From contig JAIXRB010000206.1 of the NCBI GenBank assembly GCA_027485405.1, positions 1 to 18,068 of the forward strand: a DNA stretch of 18,068 nucleotides, read 5' to 3'. Position numbers and translations under genes: made by a program. The stretch is from Leptospiraceae bacterium (GTDB taxonomy: Bacteria > Spirochaetota > Leptospiria > Leptospirales > Leptospiraceae). Positions 7,111 to 14,701 of this stretch are shown piece by piece. The notes beneath the pieces were generated by a model that saw nothing but the letters and a program-made list of their open reading frames with translations, made no database searches and was not told the DNA's origin. Each line of letters opens with the position of its first letter. Within the stretch, counting starts at the first letter, position 1.

Positions 7111-8841
7111 ATGAAAGATATTGAAGGTAAAGTTCATCTAGTCGGAAGTTTGCCTTTATTCAGAAGTTTGTCAAAAAAGGAAATTCATTTTGTAGCCGAT
7201 GCCGTCCAGATCTTCGAGGCGAAACGAGATGATGTCCTGTTTAGAAAAGGTGATTCAGATCGAGCTCTCTACTTAATTCTATCTGGATCCGTTCTTATTT
7301 ATTCGCATGGAAAGTCGGACGGAAAAGAAGAAGAACTCCAGGTTTTAAAAAAAGGTGAGTACTTTGGCATTCAATCTTTGTTAACTGGAGAGTCGCATTC
7401 CCAAAACGCTAAAACTCTATCCGAGTCTAGATTTCTATATCTTTCTCAAGAAAATTTCCAAGATTTGATCCAAAAAATTCCTTTCTTGTCAGTCACTTTT
7501 TCAAGAATGCTAACGAAGACTTTGCGCAATGAATTGCTTGGATCAAAGGAGTATTTCAGCAATTCAGTTCTCTGCTTTATTCATAGTGCGGATACCATGT
7601 CATCCAATTACACTGTAGTCTTAGCAGAACAGATCTATAAAGAATCCAACAAAAAGAGTGTAATCCTTCGGTTTAACCAAAGGGCTAGCGGTTCAGACGA
7701 AAAAAGCGAGTTTTTAAAGCAGTACAGGTTTCAAGATCCTGAAAAAATCAAAGAAGTTCTAGGCAGGCACTACGCTACTCATTCTTTCATTTTCTTAGAA
7801 ATCTTCCCGGAAGACCCCGAAGAACTAGTAAAAGCACTGCTTGGTGAAGCGGATCGAATTGACCATTTGGTGGGACTACCTTCAAAGATTGTAAACCCGG
7901 AATTTAAAAATCTGCTTTCGCTCATTCCAGAAGAAGCAAAGTCCAATGATGTTCTCTATCACGAAACCCATATAGATTATTTATTTTCAAAAGGAAAAAT
8001 CGACTCACATATCAAATGGAAAGCAAGAGAGCTTTCAGGAACGCAAATTGGTGTAGCTTTGGGCGGTGGTGCCGCCTTGGGTTTAGCCCAAATTGGGATT
8101 ATGAAAGTATTTGAAGAAGAGGGTCTTGCGGTCGATATGATCGCCGGAACGAGCATTGGAGCTGTGATTGGTGCTTTTTGGGCAAGCGGACTTGGATACA
8201 AAGGGATTCTACCTTTGCTCTCTGAAATTGATTCCATTTTTAAAATGTTCAAGCTGGTTGATTTTTCTTTTCCTGGCCAAGGTCTTTTACATGGAAAGAA
8301 TGTTCGGAACATGCTTGAAAAATATTTAGGGCATTTGAATTTCGAAGACCTACCTACAAAATTGCGTTTGATAGCATGCGATATATCCACTCGAAAAGAA
8401 GTTGTACTGTCAGAAGGAAAGGTTTTGGATGCTGTTATGTGTAGTGTGTCCATTCCCGGAGTTTTTATTCCAATCCTACAGGACAATGGAAGAATCTATG
8501 TAGATGGAGGAATTGTAAATCCACTTCCGGTTTCCCCACTTTCGCACGAAGGAGTTGAGAAAATCATAGCTGTAAATTCAATGCCTTCTTCCCGCGATAC
8601 AATGAAAACCAATAAACTCTTAAACTTAAATGTACTCGATATCATTGTGAACAGCCTTTACTCTCTTCAGTATCGCATTGGGAAATACTCAGCACAGGAC
8701 GCAGATATTTACTTAAATCCAATTTTAGAAAACTCGAACTGGTTTGAGTTTTGGAGAAGCCAAGACTTCATAGAATATGGGGAAAAGGTAACGAGAGCCG
8801 CATTACCCGAAATACGCAAACTATACGAAAAAGACGTTTAG
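7111..8841 (+). CDS. Cyclic-nucleotide-binding-like domain fused to patatin/NTE-type phospholipase
   Basis: Predicted serine esterase or lysophospholipase of the patatin/neuropathy-target-esterase group, 576 residues. Residues about 8-140 form a cNMP-binding-like domain (LFRSLSKKEIHFVADAVQIF, KGDSDRALYLILSGSVLIY, KKGEYFG). Residues about 150-290 are a poorly conserved linker. The catalytic patatin domain follows: oxyanion loop GGGAALG near 318-324, nucleophile motif GTSIG with Ser348, and the Asp of YVDGG at 465, making the Ser-Asp dyad. The oxyanion loop has Leu where the family usually has Arg (GGGxRG). The phosphate-binding cassette lacks the usual Glu (FGI instead of FGE) and the Arg of RxA(T/V), so cAMP or cGMP binding is doubtful. 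ATG 7111 is preferred over the in-frame TTG at 7105 because AGAG lies six bases before it. The stop overlaps the convergent PLP gene by four bases. Confidence 0.88.
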   Translation: MKDIEGKVHLVGSLPLFRSLSKKEIHFVADAVQIFEAKRDDVLFRKGDSDRALYLILSGSVLIYSHGKSDGKEEELQVLKKGEYFGIQSLLTGESHSQNAKTLSESRFLYLSQENFQDLIQKIPFLSVTFSRMLTKTLRNELLGSKEYFSNSVLCFIHSADTMSSNYTVVLAEQIYKESNKKSVILRFNQRASGSDEKSEFLKQYRFQDPEKIKEVLGRHYATHSFIFLEIFPEDPEELVKALLGEADRIDHLVGLPSKIVNPEFKNLLSLIPEEAKSNDVLYHETHIDYLFSKGKIDSHIKWKARELSGTQIGVALGGGAALGLAQIGIMKVFEEEGLAVDMIAGTSIGAVIGAFWASGLGYKGILPLLSEIDSIFKMFKLVDFSFPGQGLLHGKNVRNMLEKYLGHLNFEDLPTKLRLIACDISTRKEVVLSEGKVLDAVMCSVSIPGVFIPILQDNGRIYVDGGIVNPLPVSPLSHEGVEKIIAVNSMPSSRDTMKTNKLLNLNVLDIIVNSLYSLQYRIGKYSAQDADIYLNPILENSNWFEFWRSQDFIEYGEKVTRAALPEIRKLYEKDV

Positions 8842-9839
8842 TTTTTGTCAGGTGACAAAATTACAATGTTCTGGAACTTTCCACCTTCCCATTTGTTGTC
8901 CTTTTCCGCCTCGGCAAAACGAAGGGCTCCGGCAATTACTGTTCCAGTTGTTAATCCAGCAAAAATTCCTTCTTTCTCATACAAATCAGCTTGCTGGTGT
9001 AATGCTTCTTCTGTTGACACAGGATAAAAAGCATCCGAAACCAAAGGATCATAAATGGAAGGCAAATGGATTTTTGATTTTTCTTCTTTACTAAGAGATT
9101 TGTGGTATTGAAAAAAGGGAGAACTTTCTCTCCCAGCTAAAATAACTTTCAAATCAGGTTTTTGGGATTTTAAGAATCTACCGATCCCTGTGATTGCCCC
9201 ACCTGTTCCTGGAGCAGAAACGACGGCATCAATGTTCCCTTTAAAGTCTCGCCACAACTCAGGTCCTGTTGTTTTAAAATGAAAGTTTGGAATTGCTGGA
9301 TTTTCCTCTTCATCGGGAAACCAGGCTCCTAGCTTTTGAGCTTTTTCTTTTGCCAATTGAATCACTTTGGTTCTTTCTGATTCGTTGGTGACAATCACTT
9401 CTGCACCGTAAGATCTCAATTCTTGGACTTTTTCTTTAGGAGTCTGTAAAGCGACTAAGCACTGTACCGAATAACCGCGGTACTTTCCAATCCAAGTCAG
9501 ACTTCGGGCTGTAGTAGTTGCCATGGCAAGAATAACGATCATACCTGGTTTCAATTTGCCTTTCTTTTCCGCATCAGCAAACAATGCCAAAGCTGTTCTG
9601 TCTTTTAAAGAACCAGTAGGATTTAGAAATTCGGCTTTTAAATAAAATTGGAATTTTGAAAATTCGGTTCCAATTTTGTTCAATTTAATGAGAGGCGTGT
9701 TCCCGATTAACTCGAGAACACTTTCGTGAATAGGATTGGCTACAGATAATTCTTTTCCAAAGAATCCCTGCACATTGTTCAATGCTTGGAGTAAGCTGTT
9801 GCCTAGGTCATCGATCCCTTTTGTGATCGGGTCAATCAT
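8838..9839 (-). CDS. Cysteine-synthase/CBS-like PLP-dependent protein with altered substrate loops
   Basis: Fold-type II PLP enzyme related to O-acetylserine sulfhydrylase (CysK/CysM) and cystathionine beta-synthase, 333 residues with about 35 extra at the N-terminus. Kept features: LIGNTPL (44-50), the PLP lysine in NPTGSLKDR (Lys79), the TTGPELW region (190-196), and the phosphate loop GTGGAITG (211-218). Changed features: the substrate-binding TSGNTG loop is MATTTA (106-111) without any length change, the GIG loop near 255-262 is absent, QF-x-N is EE-x-N near 178-180, and SSGA is TTGT (297-300). The protein ends at VILSPDKN, shorter than usual relatives. PLP binding therefore seems likely, but the normal sulfhydrylase reaction does not. 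It is the last gene of the ten-gene convoy, two bases after the FKBP gene, and overlaps the patatin gene convergently by 4 bp. Substrate unknown. Confidence 0.85.
   Translation of the reverse strand: MIDPITKGIDDLGNSLLQALNNVQGFFGKELSVANPIHESVLELIGNTPLIKLNKIGTEFSKFQFYLKAEFLNPTGSLKDRTALALFADAEKKGKLKPGMIVILAMATTTARSLTWIGKYRGYSVQCLVALQTPKEKVQELRSYGAEVIVTNESERTKVIQLAKEKAQKLGAWFPDEEENPAIPNFHFKTTGPELWRDFKGNIDAVVSAPGTGGAITGIGRFLKSQKPDLKVILAGRESSPFFQYHKSLSKEEKSKIHLPSIYDPLVSDAFYPVSTEEALHQQADLYEKEGIFAGLTTGTVIAGALRFAEAEKDNKWEGGKFQNIVILSPDKN
8843..8860. repeat. Near-perfect palindrome at the convergent gene ends
   Basis: TTTTGTCAGGTGACAAAA is an inverted repeat with 8-bp arms around GG. It lies within the last codons of the PLP-protein gene (SPDKN), directly beyond the patatin stop. 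For both strands the T-rich arm comes first and no T run follows, so it does not look like a classic rho-independent terminator. It could be an mRNA 3'-end structure or a protein site. Confidence 0.4.
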
Positions 9840-9841
9840 CG

Positions 9842-10219
9842 CTATTTTACTTTTAGCAGTTCCACATCAAAAACAAGAATTGAATTCGCTGGAATGGGAC
9901 CAACTGGTCTTTGCCCATAACCAAGGTTTGGAGGGATTGTGAGTTTCCGTTTTCCACCTTCTTTCATACCTTGTATGCCTTTTTCCCAACCTTGGATGAC
10001 TTGCCCTGCTCCCAATTGAAAGCTAAAAGGATCGCCACGGTCAACAGAGGAATCAAAGACCTTTCCATTTGTGAGTTTACCAGTGTAATGTACGGTGACT
10101 GTAGTTCCTCGGTAGGCTTCTTTGCCGGTTCCGATTTTTGTGTCTTGGATAAGCAGTTCTTCGTCTGCAAAAAGATTCATTGTAAAAACCAAACTGATTA
10201 GAATAAGAAGTTGTTTCAT
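9842..10219 (-). CDS. Periplasmic FKBP-type peptidyl-prolyl cis-trans isomerase
   Basis: Single-domain FKBP that would speed proline isomerisation during folding of exported proteins. The 125-residue product begins with a signal peptide (KQLLILISLVFTMNLFA, probable cleavage before DEE), with no cysteine for lipidation, so a soluble periplasmic protein is expected. The FKBP domain fills the rest: TVHYTGKLTNGKVFDSS, FSFQLGAGQVIQGWEKGIQGMKEGGKR, IPPNLGYG and a final SILVFDVELLKV. The active-site Tyr, Phe-Asp, Phe, Val-Ile, Trp, Tyr and Phe of FKBP12 all have counterparts. It follows leuD by six bases; the nearest ribosome-binding-like run (AGGAAGG) is inside the end of leuD, about 13 bases away, so coupled translation is likely. 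It has no evident tie to leucine synthesis. Confidence 0.92.
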   Translation of the reverse strand: MKQLLILISLVFTMNLFADEELLIQDTKIGTGKEAYRGTTVTVHYTGKLTNGKVFDSSVDRGDPFSFQLGAGQVIQGWEKGIQGMKEGGKRKLTIPPNLGYGQRPVGPIPANSILVFDVELLKVK

Positions 10220-10225
10220 AGTTGT

Positions 10226-10849
10226 TTAGATTGCCTTCCTGTAGAACCAGGAGAATTTTTCTTTGTTTTTCAGCTCAAATTTTGATATTTCCGTTTCTTT
10301 TTGTAAAGTAAGACCTATGTCATCTAGGCCATTCCAAAGGCAGTGTTTTCGAAACGGATCCACTTCAAATTTAAACTGCAAATCCATTGCTGAGACCGTT
10401 TGTTTTTCTAGATCAACAGTGATCTCTAAGCCCTCTGTTTTTTGAACTTTTTGAAATAAACTCTCAATTTCCGCTTCTTTCAAGACGACTGGGAGCATTC
10501 CGTTTTTAAAGCAGTTGTTGTAAAAAATATCTGCAAAACTGGGAGCGAGAATCGACCGAAATCCAAAGTCTTCCAAAGCCCAAGGAGCATGCTCTCTGGA
10601 TGACCCGCAACCAAAGTTGTCTCGAGTAACGAGCACGGTAGCTCCTTTGTATCGCGTTTGATTGAGGACAAACTCAGGGTTTTCTTTTAAACCTTCATTG
10701 TCTAAAAATCTCCAATCATGAAACAAATGCTTACCGAAACCAGATCTTTCAATTTTCCTGAGGAATTGTTTGGGAATGATGGCATCCGTGTCAATGTTGG
10801 CTCGATCTAGAATCGCCGCCTTACCTTTCAATATTTGAAATGCTTTCAT
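10226..10849 (-). CDS. leuD: 3-isopropylmalate dehydratase small subunit
   Basis: Small subunit of isopropylmalate isomerase, which with LeuC converts 2-isopropylmalate to 3-isopropylmalate in leucine biosynthesis; in leptospires the same enzyme is thought to serve the citramalate route to isoleucine. The 207-residue protein shows the family marks AAILDRANIDTDAIIPKQFL near the start, DNFGCGSSREHAPWAL at about 97-112, and SFADIFYNNCFKNGMLPV. Its length is normal for LeuD. The ATG follows the leuC stop directly (TAAATG) with GGAAG just upstream, so the two subunits are translated together as expected for a 1:1 complex. Confidence 0.97.
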   Translation of the reverse strand: MKAFQILKGKAAILDRANIDTDAIIPKQFLRKIERSGFGKHLFHDWRFLDNEGLKENPEFVLNQTRYKGATVLVTRDNFGCGSSREHAPWALEDFGFRSILAPSFADIFYNNCFKNGMLPVVLKEAEIESLFQKVQKTEGLEITVDLEKQTVSAMDLQFKFEVDPFRKHCLWNGLDDIGLTLQKETEISKFELKNKEKFSWFYRKAI

Positions 10850-12244
10850 TTACTTCCACTCCCGTATGTCTACAAAATGTCCCATAACAGCTGTTGCCGC
10901 CGCAACAGATGGGCTTACAAGGTGGGTTCTGCCCCCTTTCCCTTGCCTACCTTCGAAATTTCGATTGGAGGTAGAGGCACAGCGATCTCCTGGTTCCAAA
11001 ACATCATCATTCATTGCCAAGCACATTGAGCATCCTGGATTTCGCCATTCAAAGCCAGACTCGGTAAAGATTTTGTCTAAACCTTCTGCCTCAGCCTGTC
11101 GTTTTACTCTTCCTGAACCCGGGACGATGATTGCTTGTACGTTCGGGCTCACTTTTTTGCCTTGAACCGTTTTTGCTACCACTCTTAGGTCTTCAATTCG
11201 TGAGTTGGTGCAAGATCCAATGAAGACCTTGTTTACCTTAATTTCCGAAACTTTTTCTCCGCCTGACAATCCCATATATGCCAAAGCCATTTCCGCAGAT
11301 TTTCTTTGGTTTGGATCTGCAAAAGACGAAGGCACCGGTACGTGTGACGTTACTGGAATGACTTGGCCAGGTGAAGTTCCCCAAGTGACCATAGGAACAA
11401 TTTCATCAGCGTTCAAAACAACTGTTTTATCGAACTTAGCTCCTGGATCTGTAGCATAGTTTAGCCATAGAGATTTTGCCTTTTCCCAGTCTTCTCCTTT
11501 GGGAGCATGTTCTCTACCTTTGATGTATTCAATAGTTGTGTTATCTGGGGAAATGAGTCCAGCCCTTGCTCCTGCTTCGATACTCATATTGCATATCGTC
11601 ATTCGCCCTTCCATACTGAGTGCCCTAATAGCTTCACCAGTATACTCGATCACATAACCGGTGGCTCCATCGGTTCCGATTTTTCCTATGATTGCTAGAA
11701 TAATATCTTTTGCAGATACAAGAGGTGAAAGTTTCCCATCAACTCGGATCTCCATGGTCTTTGCTCTGGTTTGTACTAGAGTTTGGGTAGCCAGAACATG
11801 TTCGACCTCCGATGTACCTATTCCGAAAGCAAGTGCTCCAAAGGCTCCGTGTGTTGAAGTATGGGAGTCCCCACAAACAATTGTCATACCAGGATGAGTT
11901 AGGCCAAGTTCGGGAGCTACGACATGGACAATTCCGTTGTCTGGGTGTTCAATATCAAATAAGGTAATTCCGTTTTCTTTGCAGTTGTTTGCCAGTGTTT
12001 GCATCTGCAAACGAGAAATGGGGTCTGCATTTTTCTGATCACGAGACCGAGTGGACACATTGTGATCCATTGTTGCATAGGTGGCTTCGGGTCTTCTTAC
12101 CTTTCTTCCCGTTAATTTCAAGCTTTCGAAGGCTTGGGGACTCGTCACTTCGTGAACTAAATGGCGGTCGATATAGAGAAGGCAGGTTCCATTTTCTTCT
12201 AGAACCAAATGGTCTTCCCAGATTTTTTCAAACATGGTTTTCAT
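10850..12244 (-). CDS. leuC: 3-isopropylmalate dehydratase large subunit
   Basis: Large, iron-sulfur subunit of isopropylmalate isomerase in leucine biosynthesis. With the start at the ATG at 12244 the protein has 464 residues and begins MKTMFEKIWEDHLV, as relatives do. The three 4Fe-4S ligands are in GSCTN (Cys345) and NPGCSMC (Cys405, Cys408), nearly the same numbering as E. coli LeuC, which supports this start. Other marks are TMDHNVSTRS, VCGDSHTSTHGAFGALAFGIGTSEVEHVLATQ and VPGSGRVKRQAE. The frame is open further up, with an in-frame ATG at 12271 and GTG at 12298; a strong GGAGGAG run suits neither well (see the short-ORF feature). It lies 71 bp from the preceding lipoprotein stop when counted from 12244. 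Confidence 0.97.
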   Translation of the reverse strand: MKTMFEKIWEDHLVLEENGTCLLYIDRHLVHEVTSPQAFESLKLTGRKVRRPEATYATMDHNVSTRSRDQKNADPISRLQMQTLANNCKENGITLFDIEHPDNGIVHVVAPELGLTHPGMTIVCGDSHTSTHGAFGALAFGIGTSEVEHVLATQTLVQTRAKTMEIRVDGKLSPLVSAKDIILAIIGKIGTDGATGYVIEYTGEAIRALSMEGRMTICNMSIEAGARAGLISPDNTTIEYIKGREHAPKGEDWEKAKSLWLNYATDPGAKFDKTVVLNADEIVPMVTWGTSPGQVIPVTSHVPVPSSFADPNQRKSAEMALAYMGLSGGEKVSEIKVNKVFIGSCTNSRIEDLRVVAKTVQGKKVSPNVQAIIVPGSGRVKRQAEAEGLDKIFTESGFEWRNPGCSMCLAMNDDVLEPGDRCASTSNRNFEGRQGKGGRTHLVSPSVAAATAVMGHFVDIREWK

Positions 12245-12267
12245 AGGGTTTTCTCTTTCCAATTCAG

Positions 12268-12292
12268 TCATACCATGGAAAAGGTCTCCTCC
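12268..12292 (-). promoter_or_regulatory. Strong Shine-Dalgarno with two-codon ORF ahead of leuC
   Basis: GGAGGAG (12292-12286) is followed after nine bases by ATG GTA TGA, a start, one Val codon and a stop. The TGA overlaps an ATG at 12271 that is in frame with leuC. This is the best ribosome binding site in the region, yet at its ideal distance it serves only the two-codon frame. It may deliver ribosomes to leuC by reinitiation, or simply drive the 12271 start at a long 14-base spacing. Confidence 0.35.
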
Positions 12293-12315
12293 GTCCACAG
12301 AATTTGAATGCGGGG

Positions 12316-13233
12316 CTATGGGCTAGGAATGGTAGAACCCGTTGCAAAAGTGCCCCCCGTTGATGAGGGGCAAAGTGAACTAGCTGTGCTACTGGTCAAA
12401 GGGCTAGTATAGAGCGTGATGATCGTGCCAACTCCAACCAAAGACTGTTTGCAAGTTGCGACTATATCTGTTTCAGTGCATCGAGCTGTTTGTTTTGTGG
12501 CACTCGTTGGGCCCAAGCTACAAGTCGTAATTGCAGTGGTTCCCGTTGAAGATAGAAAATAATTTGCACAAGCTCCAACGGTTGCGTTGTTACATGCAAA
12601 TTGAAAGGTATTTGCGGAACTGGAAGTACCTGAAGCTGATGTTGACCCCGTTCCAAAAAGCCCTGAGAGGGAATCTCCTGCGATTTGGACCGGAGTTCCG
12701 GCTGAAGACACGGTAAGACCAAAATCCAGAGGCACTTCTTTCATATAAAAATACAATAGATAGCTAGATGCTTTATTGAAGCTAATTTGAGTTCGATTCA
12801 ACGATTGAGTTAGAGTATACTCCGAACCATTTTTTGTTAGAACGTCCGTATCCAAGTTTAGGGGACAGCTACTAGACTGATACACAGTCGGCTTGATTTC
12901 TTTATTGAATTGAATTGTGGTGCCGATCATTGCCCCTTTGATCTGCATAACGGAATAGTATGTATCTTGCACCAGACGGAAATTGACACCTTTGCTCGTT
13001 GTTTCAATCAAAGTATACCCAGCTCGGATTTGATTGTTGATTCCAGAAACTGTACAACCCTCGCTTCCTGATTCTTGCAATAAGGCGGCTGTTGTTGCCG
13101 TATTAGAAGCTCCAGTCGTCGAGTTTCCCCCACATTGGAGAGCAAACAAAATCAGAAAAAAAGAGAGGATTGAGGCTTTCATGGCGAAACTATGGAAAAT
13201 TGTATGCAGATGTGAAGAATTTTGCAATCGCAT
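12316..13233 (-). CDS. Putative lipoprotein, Ser/Thr/Gly-rich and cysteine-containing, unknown function
   Basis: I do not recognise a functional family. With the ATG at 13233 the product has 305 residues: a basic and His-containing N-region, a hydrophobic stretch (ASILSFFLILFALQ) and a lipobox-like FALQC, with Cys34 as the probable lipidated residue. This start is favoured because GAGGA lies seven bases upstream and the preceding FHA stop is only one base away (TAAAATG); the inner ATG at 13182 also leaves a complete signal peptide but has no ribosome binding site. The mature part has low-complexity Ser/Thr/Gly runs (GTGSTSASGTSSSAN; TGGTFATGST) and eight further cysteines, an even number that could form disulfides outside the cytoplasm. 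It sits between the FHA gene and leuC. Confidence 0.75.
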   Translation of the reverse strand: MRLQNSSHLHTIFHSFAMKASILSFFLILFALQCGGNSTTGASNTATTAALLQESGSEGCTVSGINNQIRAGYTLIETTSKGVNFRLVQDTYYSVMQIKGAMIGTTIQFNKEIKPTVYQSSSCPLNLDTDVLTKNGSEYTLTQSLNRTQISFNKASSYLLYFYMKEVPLDFGLTVSSAGTPVQIAGDSLSGLFGTGSTSASGTSSSANTFQFACNNATVGACANYFLSSTGTTAITTCSLGPTSATKQTARCTETDIVATCKQSLVGVGTIITLYTSPLTSSTASSLCPSSTGGTFATGSTIPSP

Positions 13234-13234
13234 T

Positions 13235-14701
13235 TTATCTTCCTCTAAAAGAAAATACTGTTCTTCCAACTTTGATTTCATCCAAATCGGTTAAAGTTTT
13301 TGGTCGAAGCAGTTTCTTTCCGTTTAAATAGACTCCCAATTCAGATGCCATATCAAATAAAACATAGCAATTGTTCACTTTCTTGATCTTGGCATGTCGG
13401 GGTTCAACCAAATTGTCCCAAATCACAAAATCACAGGACTCGCCCCTACCTAAAATGATCTCTTCTTTATCTAGAGCAAAAGTATAGCCCGCTTTGATTC
13501 CATCTTTTTGAACCAAAGAGCCATATCCATATTCAATTCCTGAAACCGATTCCTTTTCTAGAATTTTTTCGAGAGCTTCTCGTTCTCTTGCCTTTTCATG
13601 AACTGATCCATAGAGATTTCGGTAGACGGAGACCTCGGCAAGATTTGCATCATTTCTAAATTCCTTAGGACTATTGATGGAAGGATTTGGCATCGAACGA
13701 ATGATACTCTGTTTTTCCTCAAACCCCTTTAAGTAGTATAAAACCGAGAAACAAATTAAGATCAGGAAAATGAAGACTGGAAAAAAAAGAAATGGATCAC
13801 CCGCTTTTCTCAAAAGATAAAATGTAAAATTTTCTTCATAAATGAACTTTGCACCTGTTTGGTTAGGAAGAGCTACATCTACCTGGATTTCAAATTTTTC
13901 CCAAATCGGCTTTTTCCATGGAGTTTGGTAGGACAGAATTATTTTTGGTGAACTGACAGTTTGTAGATCAGACAAGAGTTTCGAGAAGGAATCTCTTTTT
14001 TCCATTGGGTAAAAAAAGCCCCTTGCTGATTCGGTTAGGTGAGTCAGTTCCGGAGAAGAAAAAGCATAGAGATAATAAGGCAAATTTGAAGACTGAATCT
14101 TCTTTCCCAATTCGTCTGCCCGAAATAAGTCTCCTTTAGTATCTGTCCAGAAAACAGAAATTAAAGCGGCATCCAATTCTTTGTCTTTTTTAATAACTTC
14201 TAAGAGTTTTTCCAACGATCGAACGGGAAACTTAGATTCTTTCTTGGATGGAAGATGAAAGGAAGTCGCCATTTTTTCTGAATTGATATTCTCATAGAGA
14301 AGGAATTCATCATCAGCTATGACATGAAGATAGAATTTACCTTTGGTTTTTTCACAAAGCTTTGCTATTGATGAAGCAAACTGGAGTATCCAGTATCGTT
14401 CTTCTGCATTGCGAAACGAAGGAATTGATAGATAGACCCGAAGAGGAGAGGATTTTTTACTCTCTAAAATCTGCAAATCTGTAATAAACTTTTTTGTTTC
14501 ACCAAATGTTTCAGTCAGTGAAAATTGATCTCGATTAACAGTATGAGCATTGAGTCTTCGAGCCTCTATTTGTATTTCAGGATAGGCAGAAGTATTGGGT
14601 GGATAAAGTCGAAGCTCTGGCACTTCAGCGAAAATTGAATGGGAATAGAGACTAAGAAGGACTGTGAAAAAAATCGTAAGCTGTTTTAAGTTTTTTTCCA
14701 T
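13235..14701 (-). CDS. Membrane-anchored FHA-domain protein with large extracytoplasmic region
   Basis: A 488-residue protein: signal-type N-terminus (MEKNLKQLTIFFTVLLSLYSHSIFA), an extracytoplasmic part of roughly 275 residues with alternating strands and helices, one membrane segment at about 303-325 (PFLFFPVFIFLILICFSVLYYL), a charged linker, and a C-terminal FHA domain from about 408. The FHA part shows ILGRGESCDFVIWD, EPRHAKI and GVYLNGKKL. The usual Ser of SxxH is Glu (VEPRHA), so phosphothreonine binding is uncertain. The extracytoplasmic part may have a von Willebrand A-like fold without a visible metal site; that is a guess. ATG 14701 is chosen because the signal peptide begins there and AAGGG lies five bases upstream; the first 50 bp overlap the ABC gene. 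FHA proteins usually read Ser/Thr kinase output, but no kinase is in the window. Confidence 0.8.
   Translation of the reverse strand: MEKNLKQLTIFFTVLLSLYSHSIFAEVPELRLYPPNTSAYPEIQIEARRLNAHTVNRDQFSLTETFGETKKFITDLQILESKKSSPLRVYLSIPSFRNAEERYWILQFASSIAKLCEKTKGKFYLHVIADDEFLLYENINSEKMATSFHLPSKKESKFPVRSLEKLLEVIKKDKELDAALISVFWTDTKGDLFRADELGKKIQSSNLPYYLYAFSSPELTHLTESARGFFYPMEKRDSFSKLLSDLQTVSSPKIILSYQTPWKKPIWEKFEIQVDVALPNQTGAKFIYEENFTFYLLRKAGDPFLFFPVFIFLILICFSVLYYLKGFEEKQSIIRSMPNPSINSPKEFRNDANLAEVSVYRNLYGSVHEKAREREALEKILEKESVSGIEYGYGSLVQKDGIKAGYTFALDKEEIILGRGESCDFVIWDNLVEPRHAKIKKVNNCYVLFDMASELGVYLNGKKLLRPKTLTDLDEIKVGRTVFSFRGR

Noticed and set aside
9490..9535. A pair of compensating frameshifts as the cause of the MATTTA loop in the PLP protein
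   Set aside because: The other frames do not restore TSGNTG at matching length; one reads C-H-G-N-Y-Y and another meets a stop. The segment also aligns with relatives without gaps.
12351..12372. TGCCCC/GGGGCA hairpin near the end of the lipoprotein gene as a terminator before leuC
   Set aside because: It lies inside the coding region, has a ten-base loop and is followed only by CTTTTG, too weak to call.
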